NCBI GenBank assembly: GCA_965243185.1
Contig: OZ251531.1
Coordinates: 434,001 to 498,000 of the forward strand
Length of the DNA stretch: 64,000 nucleotides
Reading direction: 5' to 3'
Source: CBDBCU01 sp965243185
GTDB lineage: Bacteria; Chloroflexota; Dehalococcoidia; Lucifugimonadales; UBA3495
Part shown: positions 25,570 to 34,702 of the stretch, piece after piece
How positions within the stretch are numbered: the first letter of the stretch is position 1
Layout: every line of letters begins with the position of its first letter
Position numbers and translations under genes: made by a program
Notes under the pieces: model-generated
The model's database searches: none
What the model saw: the letters and a program-made list of their open reading frames with translations, nothing else
Told to the model about the DNA's origin: nothing

Positions 25570-25944
25570 ATGGAACTCGAGCTTATCGTAGAAGGTACCG
25601 TCCTCGGTATTTATGCCTTGAGCCGGATGAGGAGTGGGGTCAAGCAATGCCCAGCCTTGGAGTTTATGGAAGGGATGTCGGAGGCTTCGGAGAAGTCGAT
25701 AATCAAGGTGTTGCAGCAGTGCGTCGCCGGCGGGCCGCTGTCCAATGTGCAAAAATCCCGCCGGCGGGATGCTGACATCTTCGAGTTCAAGTCGCGGCAA
25801 GGCGACCGTCTGGTCTATTTCTACCATCCGACACGACGGGGGGTAATCGTAATCACGCACGGTTTCAGCAAGGGAGCGCGGGTGCGAACCGAAATAGACC
25901 GCGCCCTTGCGTTGCGGAGGGAGTATCTGCAAAGCCTCCGCTGA
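25570..25944 (+). CDS. HigB/RelE-like toxin (phage Gp49-like)
   Basis: Protein of 124 aa from the ATG at 25570 (AAGGAGG about 13 bases upstream). It has the RelE/HigB layout: KSRRRDADIFEFKSRQGDRLVYFYHPTRRGVIVITHGFSKGARV, where Arg and Lys residues flank a strand pair as in ribosome-dependent mRNA interferases, and a final helix RTEIDRALALRREYL. It is followed 24 bases later by an XRE-type antitoxin, the gene order of higBA. Confidence 0.85.
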   Translation: MELELIVEGTVLGIYALSRMRSGVKQCPALEFMEGMSEASEKSIIKVLQQCVAGGPLSNVQKSRRRDADIFEFKSRQGDRLVYFYHPTRRGVIVITHGFSKGARVRTEIDRALALRREYLQSLR

Positions 25945-25968
25945 CTTTACGACCGGGGGCGATACACT

Positions 25969-26286
25969 ATGTTGGCCGAACGAATTAAGAAGTACGAAAA
26001 AGACCCCGACTTTGTGTCCGAAGGGCTGGCTATTGCCGTCATTGAAAACGCCCTCTATGCGATGGAGTGCCAGGGCATCACCAGGTCCGAGTTGGCGGAC
26101 ACTATGGGCATTCCCAAATCCCAAGTGTCGCGGATTTTCAACGCGCCGCCCAACCTCACTTTGCGCTCCATCGCCCGCATTGCCTTGGCCTTGGGGGTGC
26201 CGCCGCAGGAACTACTGGATGTGGACGCCCTGACGCGTCGGGCGGCCGCCCGCAAAACCGCGGAGTCGGAAGCCGCGGCCGGCTAG
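25969..26286 (+). CDS. XRE-family antitoxin (HigA-like)
   Basis: Protein of 105 aa. The helix-turn-helix is ITRSELADTMGIPKSQVSRIFNAPPNLTLRSIARIALALGV, a classical XRE motif. The N-terminal helix (ERIKKYEKDPDFVSEGLAIAVIENALYAME) is typical of antitoxins paired with Gp49-like toxins. It likely binds and represses the pair's own promoter. Confidence 0.88.
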   Translation: MLAERIKKYEKDPDFVSEGLAIAVIENALYAMECQGITRSELADTMGIPKSQVSRIFNAPPNLTLRSIARIALALGVPPQELLDVDALTRRAAARKTAESEAAAG

Positions 26287-26363
26287 AGCAGTCAGACGGG
26301 GTTTCCGGGCTATATTGCCGCTAATCCCCGGCCGGTGAAAGGCGCTACTTTGCCGGTTGACGC

Positions 26364-28454
26364 TCATTCCACCGGTTCCAGCAAACCCGGCTCCAACTTC
26401 AGGATGGGGCTGTTGATGGACAAGACATACATCTCGCCGGCGGCGTCCGTGGCAAAGGAAACAATCGGCACCTGTAACTTTCCCACCGGCCGCCGCTGCC
26501 AGCCGCTTACGTCGTCGCCGGACAAAGCCCAGATGCGGCCGCTGCAATAGTCGCCAAACAGATAGTCCCCGGCCAGTTGCGGCATTGCCGCGCCTTGATA
26601 CTGTCCGCCCCAGATGACGGCGCAGCCCACATCATGTTCGTAAGTAGTTACCGGCGGCGTGGCATCAGTCAAGACAGCGCATTGCGGCGCGGCGGCGTGG
26701 CACTGGTCGCCCTCAAACACCGGCCAACCCATATTGGCCCCGGCCGGTACAATGGAAACTTCCTCGACCTTATGCAGTCCCACATCGCCGACCCACAGCC
26801 GCCCGTCAGCGTCAAAGGACATCCGCCAAGGATTCCGTAAGCCGTAAGCCCAGATTTCGCCGCGAGCTTCCGGTATTGCCAACAGCGGGTTGTCCTCAGG
26901 AATGCGATAGGGTTGCTCCGGCGTGGCGAAGCGCACATCAATGCGGATTATTTTGCCGTGCAGACTGCTCAGCCTTTGGGCGTCCTCGTGAAACTGATTG
27001 ATGCCTAGTCCCAGATACAACATCCCGTCCGGCCCGAACCTTATCGCGCCGCCGTGGACAAAGAGGGTAGGCATCGGCAGTTCCAGCATTACCAGTTCCG
27101 CCGCCCGGTCCGCATAGCCCTCGACCACCGGGAAACGGGACAAGCGGATGTTCTTGCGGTCATCCGGCACATTGTAATAGACATACAGGAATGGGAAACG
27201 GTCAAAATCCGGGTCGAGGGCAGCGCTGAGCATACCCTTTTCACCATCGCAGCAATCGGTCCGATCCGTCAAATCAAGGATTGGCGGCGTTGCCCCCTGC
27301 GCGCAAAGAAAGTCCGGGGTCGGGTTGCAGCGCATGATATAACCATCCCGCTCGACCACCGCTAGGCCGCCCTCCGGCCAGGGAATTAACTCGACCGGCC
27401 GCCGAATCCTTCTGCCTAACCCCTCGGCTCGCGATAATTCGGCCGGCTGAGCCACCGGCATCGGCAAACCGGAGCTGTAGCTCCAACATTCCGGGTAGCC
27501 GTCCGCCCGTAGCCCGCAGGTATCGGACCAGCCGGCGCTAATAGCCGTGAATTGCCCGGCCGGCGCCCTTAACCCCGCGCTCAGTCCGTTGCCCCAACAC
27601 TCCACCAACCCGCCAATCCGGATGCCGCATCCGTGATTTTCCCCAGCGGCGATTTGGGTAAAAGCTCCGGCCGGCGGGCGGGATTGCTCCGGGGACTTAT
27701 TGCCCTGGCAGACCACGCCCCCATCTTGCCGCCGGGCGCAAGTGTTATGTACGCCCAAAGCCAGGTCTTGGAAGTTGCCGTTGAGCAAATTAGCCTGCCC
27801 ATATCGATTGCTCCCCCAGCAGCGCAAGCCTCCTCCGTCGGTCAATCCGCAGCTATGGCCGCCGCCAGCGGCGACAGCGGTAAAGGTTACACCCGGCGGT
27901 GGCGTGGCGCGGCCGTCCCGATTCCAGCCCCAGCATCGGGCGTACCCGTCAACGCGCAAGGCGCAGCTGTGCTGCTTCCCGGCGTCCACCATCGTAAATT
28001 GTCCCGGTGGGGGAAGGGTTTTGTTGTATTCTTTCTCGCCCCAACAATAAAGGCTGCCGTCAACTTTCAGCCCGCAGGCAAAGGACAGCCCCACGGTTAT
28101 CTGCCGGAATCTTTCTCCTGCCGGAGCGTCCTTCAGGTCATAAACATTATCATCCCCCCAGCAAACCGCCTTGCCGTCCGCTTGCAAGCCGCAGGTATGA
28201 TATTTACCCACCGCTACCTGTACCAGCGGGACAAAATCCGGCGGAGGGGTAGCCGCCGGATTTGCTGACGGGACGCCCGGCGCCGTTGACGGAGTTGATT
28301 GGGTAGCGGAACAAGCGGTAGTCAACAGCAGGAGCAGGAACAGGGCCGCCAAACCAATCGGAAATAGCCGGCTCTGACGCGGCGGGCGCGCAACAGCATA
28401 TTCAGCAGTCGGCTGCAATACCGGACTCTGGCGGTAGCAATGAAAACGGGGCAT
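26364..28454 (-). CDS. Lipoprotein with RCC1-like repeats fused to a PQQ-type sugar dehydrogenase domain
   Basis: Exported protein of 696 aa. After about 30 residues comes a hydrophobic stretch (IGLAALFLLLLLTTAC) ending in a lipobox Cys. Residues 80-340 hold about seven RCC1-type repeats, each with a His/Cys pair and CWG (for example HTCGLQADGKAVCWG). Residues 345-690 form a six-bladed glucose/sorbosone dehydrogenase-like propeller with FVHGGAIRFGPDGMLYLGLG and YGLRNPWRMSFD. Whether it binds PQQ is not clear. The fusion is unusual. Confidence 0.82.
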   Translation of the reverse strand: MPRFHCYRQSPVLQPTAEYAVARPPRQSRLFPIGLAALFLLLLLTTACSATQSTPSTAPGVPSANPAATPPPDFVPLVQVAVGKYHTCGLQADGKAVCWGDDNVYDLKDAPAGERFRQITVGLSFACGLKVDGSLYCWGEKEYNKTLPPPGQFTMVDAGKQHSCALRVDGYARCWGWNRDGRATPPPGVTFTAVAAGGGHSCGLTDGGGLRCWGSNRYGQANLLNGNFQDLALGVHNTCARRQDGGVVCQGNKSPEQSRPPAGAFTQIAAGENHGCGIRIGGLVECWGNGLSAGLRAPAGQFTAISAGWSDTCGLRADGYPECWSYSSGLPMPVAQPAELSRAEGLGRRIRRPVELIPWPEGGLAVVERDGYIMRCNPTPDFLCAQGATPPILDLTDRTDCCDGEKGMLSAALDPDFDRFPFLYVYYNVPDDRKNIRLSRFPVVEGYADRAAELVMLELPMPTLFVHGGAIRFGPDGMLYLGLGINQFHEDAQRLSSLHGKIIRIDVRFATPEQPYRIPEDNPLLAIPEARGEIWAYGLRNPWRMSFDADGRLWVGDVGLHKVEEVSIVPAGANMGWPVFEGDQCHAAAPQCAVLTDATPPVTTYEHDVGCAVIWGGQYQGAAMPQLAGDYLFGDYCSGRIWALSGDDVSGWQRRPVGKLQVPIVSFATDAAGEMYVLSINSPILKLEPGLLEPVE

Positions 28455-28474
28455 AAATCAGCGCAACGGAGCAG

Positions 28475-28694
28475 CTAAACCGGGCCGGCCAAGCCGGCAA
28501 CCACCGTGTCCAGCCGGGCGGCGGCCTTGGCCGTTACCGCCGCCGGCCGACCGCCGTAGGGGTTCGGCATTCCAGAGAAAGCCGACGGTTCGGCCGCGCC
28601 GGTCGAGCCGCCGCGCCGCCCTAGCCCGCCGCAGTTCCCGCGGCGGGGCCGTGGGGTTAAGCAAGGTGATACGGCTCGGGACTGCGGATGGCAT
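28475..28694 (-). pseudogene. Short gene with a frameshift at a C4 run, weakly like the N-terminus of UGSC-family proteins
   Basis: AGGAG precedes the ATG at 28694. The frame reads ITLLNPTAPPRE...RTVGFLWNAEP, then degenerates. Skipping one C in the run at 28559-28562 gives a natural continuation, YGGRPAAVTAKAAARLDTVVAGL, to a TAG at 28475, for 72 aa in all. The NPT...TVGFLWN pattern resembles the start of UGSC-family proteins, but the match is from memory and weak. Either a real frameshift or a sequence indel. Confidence 0.4.
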
Positions 28695-28698
28695 TTTG

Positions 28699-28890
28699 CT
28701 AAGCTCCTGCCGTCGTGTCGGCGACCGGCGGCTCCGGACAGGGTTTGGCTGGTTCCTGATCAACCGGGACACGGGCTATACCCGGGGGCTTGCCCGGTTC
28801 CCGTTTCACTGGCGGCGGTGCTACCCTGGGCCAACTTCCCCGTCGGAAAGGTTTAAGCCCAGCCTCCTCAGGTTTATCTCGGTTTACCAT
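28699..28890 (-). CDS. Small proline-rich protein, unknown
   Basis: Protein of 63 aa with an excellent start: CAGGAGG 7 bases before the ATG. The composition is Pro-, Arg- and Glu-rich (for example APPPVKREPGKPPGIARVPVD). It lies just upstream of, and is probably co-transcribed with, the frameshifted gene at 28694. No family is recognised. Confidence 0.5.
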   Translation of the reverse strand: MVNRDKPEEAGLKPFRRGSWPRVAPPPVKREPGKPPGIARVPVDQEPAKPCPEPPVADTTAGA

Positions 28891-28917
28891 CAAGAGACCT
28901 CCTGAAACCTAGTATTC

Positions 28918-29556
28918 TTAAACTATATCATAAACAGTCGCTTCGCCCCAACCCATCGGAGCTTTTGACCGCTTGGATTTATATTTGCGATTGCGAAAGT
29001 AAGTGTAAATCAAGACAGTATTGCTACCGGTCTTAACTATGAATTCAATAGTTTCATGATGAGACTCGCCGGGTTCAATGGTGAGTTCGTTTTCATCCCA
29101 AGCCGGATGAAATTCATCAAGGGTGGGCCATTGCATTTCGGCGAACTCCCGGTTCTCAAAGACTTGGGAGTATAGAGTTTCTACTTCAGGATCCGTAAAA
29201 GGAGCAATTTGGTGGATGCGGAAAATAGCGTCGAGTATATCCACGCGCACTTTGGAGGTGTTGTGCAGGGTGGTTTTCACCGCGATATGGACATAGCTGG
29301 AACTGGTGGCCCGATGGGAAATTTCGTGAGATATGGTGATGTGCGGCGCAAAGTCCCGAAACAGCTCCAGCCTAGCGGCAGCCGCGAATCCAGCGTATAT
29401 AATCGCCGTAACGGCTACCACTGCTTGAAGGATTGCGGCCAAATCCTTGAGTTCATGCTCGCCGGGTAGCCACAAATATAGTCCCCAAAGAACTAAGCAA
29501 AGAACGCCCGCTATTGCCAAGACTACCAGCAAGCTACCGGTTATCCAATCCCGCAT
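28918..29556 (-). CDS. Two-helix membrane protein with soluble C-terminal domain, unknown
   Basis: Protein of 212 aa from the ATG at 29556, which follows GAGGAGG. Two hydrophobic helices (LLVVLAIAGVLCLVLWGLYLW and AAILQAVVAVTAIIYAGFAAA) are followed by a beta-rich domain of about 140 residues with an immunoglobulin-like pattern (VHIAVKTTLHNTSKVRVDI, LTIEPGESHHETIEF). No family is recognised. Confidence 0.75.
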   Translation of the reverse strand: MRDWITGSLLVVLAIAGVLCLVLWGLYLWLPGEHELKDLAAILQAVVAVTAIIYAGFAAAARLELFRDFAPHITISHEISHRATSSSYVHIAVKTTLHNTSKVRVDILDAIFRIHQIAPFTDPEVETLYSQVFENREFAEMQWPTLDEFHPAWDENELTIEPGESHHETIEFIVKTGSNTVLIYTYFRNRKYKSKRSKAPMGWGEATVYDIV

Positions 29557-29658
29557 TACAAACCTCCTCGTTAGATGCCTTCCTATGCCATGACCCCGAC
29601 CCCCCGGCGGGACTTTCATCAGCTGCCGAGAGGCCGGATTTATGCTACTTGGTTCTAC

Positions 29659-31296
29659 CTAAAAACTCGACCGCCGCGCCTCCAAGCCGGTGTGAACGTC
29701 AATCAGCACGGTGCGGCCTTGGGCGTTCAGCTGCTGGGCTTGCTGCAAAGCCGGGGCTACTTCCCCGGGCTGGGTTACGGTGATGCCCACCGCGCCCATA
29801 CCCTCGGCGATTTTGGCGTAATCCCCGGTCATCCGGGTCGCCCCGTACAGTTCGTTGGCCGTGGGATAGCCGCCGGGGTAGGTCGCCATCCCGCCGTTGT
29901 TCAGCACAATGGTAGTGATCGGCGCGCCGGCCCGCACCGCCGTCTCAATATCCAGCCCGGACATCCCGAAAGCGCCATCCCCCATAAAATTCAGGCAGAA
30001 CTTGTCCGGCCGGGCCAGCTTGGCCCCAATCATCAAGGGGATACCGTAGCCCAAGTGGGTAGTTTTGCCCCAGCCGATATAGCTGTGCGGCGTAGTGCCG
30101 GGGTAAAAAGGCATAATGGTATCCCGGGGGGCGCCGGCATCGTGGGTTACGATGCTGTTCTCCTTATCCAGCGTCCGCTCCAGTTCGCCGATAACCCGGT
30201 AGTGGCTGATGGGAACTTCGTCGGTTTTAAGGATGTCCGCCCATTCGCCGAACCAGGAATCCCGGACAGCGGCGATTTCGGCGGCAATGCCGGTCGTCCC
30301 TTTCCGTCCCTTATCCCCGGCTTGGGCTTTGACTTCGGCAATCATCGCTTGCAAAGTCAGCTTGGCGTCGCCGGGCAACCCCACATCGACGAAATAGTCC
30401 TTGTTAATGTCGTCGATGCTTTCCACATTGTGGATAATGACCTTGCCGTCCGGGATGGGCTGCCCGTAGCTGGTGCGGGTCATACTGGAGCCGATGGCAA
30501 AGAGAACATCGGACTCTTGCAGCCAAGTGCGGGCCGGCAACGAGGTACTGCTGCTGCCCGACCCCAAAGCCAGGGGATGCCGCTCGTCAAAAGAGGATTT
30601 GCCGGGCATCGTGCAATAGACCGGAATCTCGGTCAGCTCGGCAAACTCCCGCAGCTCCTCGGTCGCCCCGGCAAAGAGGACGCCCATTCCCGACCAGATA
30701 ACCGGCTTTTTGGCGCTGAGCAGCAGATTAACGGCGGTCTTGACATCGGCGGCGTCCGGGGACTGGCGCAGGCGTTTCGGCGGCTGATAGTTCATCGCCG
30801 CCTCCGGCACTTCCATCGTCCCCACATCCGCGGGAATCTCCACAATAACCGGGCCCGGGCGGCCGTTGCGAAGGGCGTGGAAAGCCCGGCGCATCACATT
30901 AGCCACCTGGCCGGGCTGGACGACCACCTCGCCGAACTTGGACACGGTGGCATAGGTGCGGCTGGGCGAAAAATTGGGCTTGACCGCGTACTGCCCCAAA
31001 GCCGGCCCGCCGGGCAGGTAGAGAATCGGCACATTGTCGCTGTACGCTTGGGCCAGGCCGCCCATCGAGTTTTCGGAACCGGGGCCGCCCTGGGTGATGG
31101 TAACGCCGAACTTTTCCCGCCCGTTGAGCCGGCTGAACCCGTCGGCGGCCATCAGCGCGCCCCGTTCCTGGCGGAACATTATGGTGCGGATGCCCTCCCT
31201 GGCGACGTGTTCAATGAGCTGGTTCGAGGGAAAGCAGGAAACCCACTCCACCCCCTCGAGTTTCAGGATACGGGCCACGGCTTCCATTACATTCAT
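29659..31296 (-). CDS. Thiamine-pyrophosphate-requiring enzyme, acetolactate synthase-like
   Basis: Full three-domain TPP enzyme of 545 aa (PYR, central, PP). The PYR domain has the catalytic Glu in FRQERGALMAADGFSR and the GPGSENSMGGLAQAYSD block. The PP domain has LNFMGDGAFGMSGLDIETAVRAG ending in VLNNGG, the cofactor motif. It is too divergent to name as a biosynthetic acetolactate synthase; no regulatory subunit gene is adjacent. GGAGG precedes the ATG. Confidence 0.9.
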   Translation of the reverse strand: MNVMEAVARILKLEGVEWVSCFPSNQLIEHVAREGIRTIMFRQERGALMAADGFSRLNGREKFGVTITQGGPGSENSMGGLAQAYSDNVPILYLPGGPALGQYAVKPNFSPSRTYATVSKFGEVVVQPGQVANVMRRAFHALRNGRPGPVIVEIPADVGTMEVPEAAMNYQPPKRLRQSPDAADVKTAVNLLLSAKKPVIWSGMGVLFAGATEELREFAELTEIPVYCTMPGKSSFDERHPLALGSGSSSTSLPARTWLQESDVLFAIGSSMTRTSYGQPIPDGKVIIHNVESIDDINKDYFVDVGLPGDAKLTLQAMIAEVKAQAGDKGRKGTTGIAAEIAAVRDSWFGEWADILKTDEVPISHYRVIGELERTLDKENSIVTHDAGAPRDTIMPFYPGTTPHSYIGWGKTTHLGYGIPLMIGAKLARPDKFCLNFMGDGAFGMSGLDIETAVRAGAPITTIVLNNGGMATYPGGYPTANELYGATRMTGDYAKIAEGMGAVGITVTQPGEVAPALQQAQQLNAQGRTVLIDVHTGLEARRSSF

Positions 31297-31372
31297 ACTG
31301 GTCTATCCTCCGCAGGCTGGATTTGGTCTGGGGGCAAGTATAGTAGCAATAACGGGGCGGGTCAAATCCAAG

Positions 31373-31401
31373 TTGACAGCCGGCAGGTTAGCCATTATGA
31401 T
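31373..31401 (+). promoter_or_regulatory. Strong sigma-70-type promoter of the NIPSNAP-TPR gene
   Basis: TTGACA, exactly 17 bases, TATGAT; 39 bases before the ATG at 31441. Confidence 0.75.
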
Positions 31402-31440
31402 GTGGGCAGAACCGCCAGCCCAACTTGCGAGGTCAGACTG

Positions 31441-32880
31441 ATGGTCTGCCAACTCAGAATTTACACCATCAACCGGGGAATGATGGGTTCCTGGACGGAT
31501 TTGTTCAACCAACACATCCGCCCCTTGCACGACCGGTTGGGCATCCCGGTGGTTAATTCCTGGGTCAACGCCGAGGATAACGAGTTCATTTGGGTGCGGC
31601 AGTTTGCCAGCCGGGAGGAAATCCCCGGCAAAGAGGCGGAATACTTCGCCAGCCCGGAGCGGGTTGCATTGGGCGACCTCCCCACCAGTCACATCGCTAA
31701 AATGCGGGTGCGGGTGATGGAGGAAGTGGAAGGCGTACAAGCTTCTGGTGGTCTAGGTCGAGTTTTTCAACAAGCCCTAGATGATGACCCGGAGGCGGTC
31801 AACATCTACGACGAAAGGGAGCCTGCTCAAATAGCTCTTTTGCGAGGTATCCATCGGTCAGACCAAAGAGAGTTTCGGCCCGCAATCCGTCATTTCAACG
31901 ACGCCATTAACTTGCGTCACGAAGATGGACATCCCGATAACCCGTCCGACTACTACCACCGGGGTGAGGCTCAATTCTATCTCGAGGAATACGACGCCGC
32001 CATCGATGATTGCGACCAAGCCATTTCCCTGAACCGCGATTACTCGGCGGCTTATGAGCTTCGGGGCCGTGCTTATGACGCCAAAGGGATTCCTGAGCAG
32101 GCCGAAGCCGATTTCCAGAAGGCTTGGGAGTTGTACAACGAGGTCGGTGGTGCCATTCCCAACTTTGACCGGTATCCTGAACGACCAACCGATCACTTCG
32201 GTTTGGGCTTGGCCCACCTCAAAAACGCAGATTATGGTGAGCCGGGATTTTACCAGAAGGCCATTGAAAACTTCAGCCGGGCCATCGAGTTGGATCCGGG
32301 CTTTGCGGACGCCTACAAAAGGAGGGCCGATGCTTATTCGGGTCTGGCCGAGGAAGAGGCTGAATTCGCCCACTACGATCAGGCTCTAGCCGACTACACT
32401 CAGTCCATTGCCTTGAACCCCGACGACGCTTCCGCCTACTCCGGCCGGGGCTATGCCTATTACCATCAGGACGACTTCGATCGAGCCATTGCCGACTTCG
32501 GAAAAGCCATTGCCCTGAACTCCAACGATGTTTCCGCCTACTTTGGCCGGGGCGATGCTTACTTTCAACAGGGCGAGTACAACTTGGCCATTGCCGACTA
32601 CACTCGAGTAATTGCCCTTAACCCCGACATTGCCCCTGCCTACCAAGACCGGGGCAATGCTTACTTCCAACAGGGCGAGTACAACTTGGCCATTGCCGAC
32701 TTCACTCAAGCCATCGACCGGTACCCCGACTTCGAGCTTAACCCGTTTGAGTCCGAAATCGCATCTGCTCCCATCTACTACAATCGCGGACTTGCCCACC
32801 GGCAACTGGGCAACGAAACCCAAGCCGCCGCCGACCTGAAAAACGCCGCTGAAATTGACCCCGACTTGGGCAACCAGTAG
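31441..32880 (+). CDS. NIPSNAP domain fused to tetratricopeptide repeats
   Basis: Protein of 479 aa from an ATG 7 bases after GAGGT. Residues 1-100 form a NIPSNAP (dimeric alpha/beta barrel) domain: LRIYTINRGMMGSWTDLFNQ, then FIWVRQFASREE and MRVRVMEEVEG. The rest holds about eight TPR units (for example AYFGRGDAYFQQGEYNLAIADY), several nearly identical, which points to recent repeat duplication. TPRs bind protein partners; the enzymatic role of the NIPSNAP part is unknown. The same frame is open far upstream, but that part lies antisense to the TPP enzyme and is not coding. Confidence 0.85.
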   Translation: MVCQLRIYTINRGMMGSWTDLFNQHIRPLHDRLGIPVVNSWVNAEDNEFIWVRQFASREEIPGKEAEYFASPERVALGDLPTSHIAKMRVRVMEEVEGVQASGGLGRVFQQALDDDPEAVNIYDEREPAQIALLRGIHRSDQREFRPAIRHFNDAINLRHEDGHPDNPSDYYHRGEAQFYLEEYDAAIDDCDQAISLNRDYSAAYELRGRAYDAKGIPEQAEADFQKAWELYNEVGGAIPNFDRYPERPTDHFGLGLAHLKNADYGEPGFYQKAIENFSRAIELDPGFADAYKRRADAYSGLAEEEAEFAHYDQALADYTQSIALNPDDASAYSGRGYAYYHQDDFDRAIADFGKAIALNSNDVSAYFGRGDAYFQQGEYNLAIADYTRVIALNPDIAPAYQDRGNAYFQQGEYNLAIADFTQAIDRYPDFELNPFESEIASAPIYYNRGLAHRQLGNETQAAADLKNAAEIDPDLGNQ

Positions 32881-33049
32881 CCGGGGAGCGCAACCCCCTA
32901 AACTCCGGAATCCCCCAGCAACTACACCGCCGCCAGCCGGAAGTTCCGAGGACAAAGCCGGGGACTGCTTGGGCCGTCAATTTTGTCGCCGCGTTGGGCA
33001 ATGCGCTGAAATAAAACGACGCCGGGCTTAAACCAACCGCAAATCAATG

Positions 33050-33078
33050 TTGACAGTCCCCCGCTGCCGCCTTATTAT
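33050..33078 (+). promoter_or_regulatory. Strong sigma-70-type promoter of the Lrp-family regulator
   Basis: TTGACA, exactly 17 bases, TATTAT; 41 bases before the ATG at 33120. Confidence 0.75.
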
Positions 33079-33119
33079 TGGGCTTGCCAATTCTGTGAAA
33101 CGGGAGCGAGTACCCTGCA

Positions 33120-33560
33120 ATGGATGATTTAGACCGAAAACTGATTGCCCTGCTGCAAGCTGACGGCCGGGCTTCCAACGCCAAAATCGCCCGGGACGCC
33201 GGGGTCAGCGAAGGCACCGTGCGCCGCCGCCTGAAAAAGCTTCTCGACGACGATGTAGTTCAGGTGGTCGCCATCCCCAACCTGGAAAAACTCGGCTATT
33301 CCACCACCGCCCTCATCGGCATCGAAACCAGCCCCGGCACCTCCAACTCCGTAGCCGAATCCCTCATCGACCTGCCTGAAGTCCACTATGTCGCCGTCAC
33401 CACCGGCCCCTACGATGTATTCGTCTGGGCCGGTCTGGAATCCACCGAAAGCTTGGGCCAGTTCCTCAGCGGCAAAATCGGCCATATCCCCGGCGTGCAG
33501 CGGCACGAAACTTTCGTCAACTTGTCCATCAAAAAGCGCACCTACGGCTTGGTGCTGTAG
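33120..33560 (+). CDS. Lrp/AsnC-family transcriptional regulator
   Basis: DNA-binding regulator of 146 aa, in the usual size range. The helix-turn-helix is LDRKLIALLQADGRASNAKIARDAGVSEGTVRRRLKKL. The C-terminal RAM (ligand-binding) domain contains VHYVAVTTGPYDVFVWAGLE and ends with a strand and HETFVNLSIKKRTYGLVL. The ligand is unknown. It has its own promoter and terminator. Confidence 0.93.
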   Translation: MDDLDRKLIALLQADGRASNAKIARDAGVSEGTVRRRLKKLLDDDVVQVVAIPNLEKLGYSTTALIGIETSPGTSNSVAESLIDLPEVHYVAVTTGPYDVFVWAGLESTESLGQFLSGKIGHIPGVQRHETFVNLSIKKRTYGLVL

Positions 33561-33567
33561 CAGAAAC

Positions 33568-33600
33568 GGCGGCCATTCCCGAAAACCGGGAATGGCCGCC
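33568..33600 (+). terminator. Long hairpin after the Lrp-family gene
   Basis: GGCGGCCATTCCCG and CGGGAATGGCCGCC form a perfect 14-bp stem with an AAAAC loop, 7 bases after the stop. The T-run is weak. Confidence 0.7.
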
Positions 33601-33638
33601 CCCTCGGGTTCCGTTTATCGCCCCAAGGAAACTTTCTA

Positions 33639-34586
33639 ATGCCCCCCATCCTCAACACACTGCCCCCAAAAGCCGCCTCTATAACCGCCGCCGCCCTCCT
33701 GCTCCTCCTCCTACCGGCCGCCGCCTGCTTCTCCCCCCCTACTGGCACGCTTACTCCCTTACCCGGCGGCCCCCAACACAGCGCCATAATGGTCAGCTCT
33801 GACCTTGCCGCCGGCCCCAACCGCGTCGCCTTCGCCCTTGTTGACCGCGACAACCGCCCCGTACCGGCCCAAAACGCCCAAGTGCGCGCCCTCTACACTC
33901 CCCCCAACGCCGACCAGCCAGTAGAAAAACAAACCTCCCTCGCCCAATTCCTCCCCTGGCCGCCGGAGGGCAGCAACCGCGGCGTTTTTGTAACCAACAT
34001 CACCTTCGACCAACCCGGCGCCGCCACTCCGGACCACCCCGGCTTGTGGGAACTGGAAATCACCGCCGTAACCGACAACGGCCCCACCGTCCACGCCAAA
34101 ACTGCTCTCCGGGTCACCACGGAACCCTCTACCCCGGCTCTCGGCGCGCCCGCTCCCCGCAGCCTAACCCCCACCGCCAGGGACACCACCGACCTTGCCA
34201 CCATCACCAGCGCGCCCAATCCCGATCCGGAACTTTACCAACTCTCCGTCCACCAGGCATTAGACGCCGGCTTGCCCCTGGTCATCCTCTTTTCCACCCC
34301 CGCCTTCTGCGTCAGCGCCACCTGCGGCCCCCAACTGGAAATCCTCTCTAGCCTCAAAGACCGCTACCGCGGCCAAGCCAACTTCATCCACATCGAAGTC
34401 TTTGCCAACCCCCACCTAATCCAGGGCGACCGCCTCGCTGCCCAACGCGTCCCCGCTGTGGACGAATGGGGCTTGCCCACTGAACCCTGGACTTTCATCG
34501 TGGATAAAAAAGGCCGCATCGCCGCCAAATTTGAGCAATTCACCCCGGAGCCAGTATTGGCCGCCGCCCTGGAATCGGTTTTGTAA
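33639..34586 (+). CDS. Lipoprotein with C-terminal thioredoxin-like domain
   Basis: Exported protein of 315 aa. A signal sequence (ITAAALLLLLLPAAAC) ends in a lipobox Cys. A middle region of about 130 residues is a beta-sandwich type domain. The C-terminal 120 residues are thioredoxin-like: LVILFSTPAFCVSATCGPQLEIL has two cysteines spaced CxxxxC in place of CxxC. EPWTFIVDKKGRIAAKFEQF follows. A role in extracytoplasmic thiol or metal handling is inferred. AAGGAAA precedes the ATG. Confidence 0.82.
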   Translation: MPPILNTLPPKAASITAAALLLLLLPAAACFSPPTGTLTPLPGGPQHSAIMVSSDLAAGPNRVAFALVDRDNRPVPAQNAQVRALYTPPNADQPVEKQTSLAQFLPWPPEGSNRGVFVTNITFDQPGAATPDHPGLWELEITAVTDNGPTVHAKTALRVTTEPSTPALGAPAPRSLTPTARDTTDLATITSAPNPDPELYQLSVHQALDAGLPLVILFSTPAFCVSATCGPQLEILSSLKDRYRGQANFIHIEVFANPHLIQGDRLAAQRVPAVDEWGLPTEPWTFIVDKKGRIAAKFEQFTPEPVLAAALESVL

Positions 34587-34702
34587 GGGCTATTGACTGG
34601 ACGCAAGCAACCTTGCCGCCCTTTTCAGCCTAACCGGTTAGCCCGCCTTGACTGCAATTCAGCCCAATTAGACCGGCCGCTTAAATCCCCGCGGCATATC
34701 CC

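Noticed and set aside
29575..31440. Long open frame upstream of and in frame with the NIPSNAP-TPR gene
   Set aside because: It lies entirely antisense to the well-supported TPP enzyme (29659-31296) and has no family similarity; the real gene begins at the ATG at 31441 with its own promoter.
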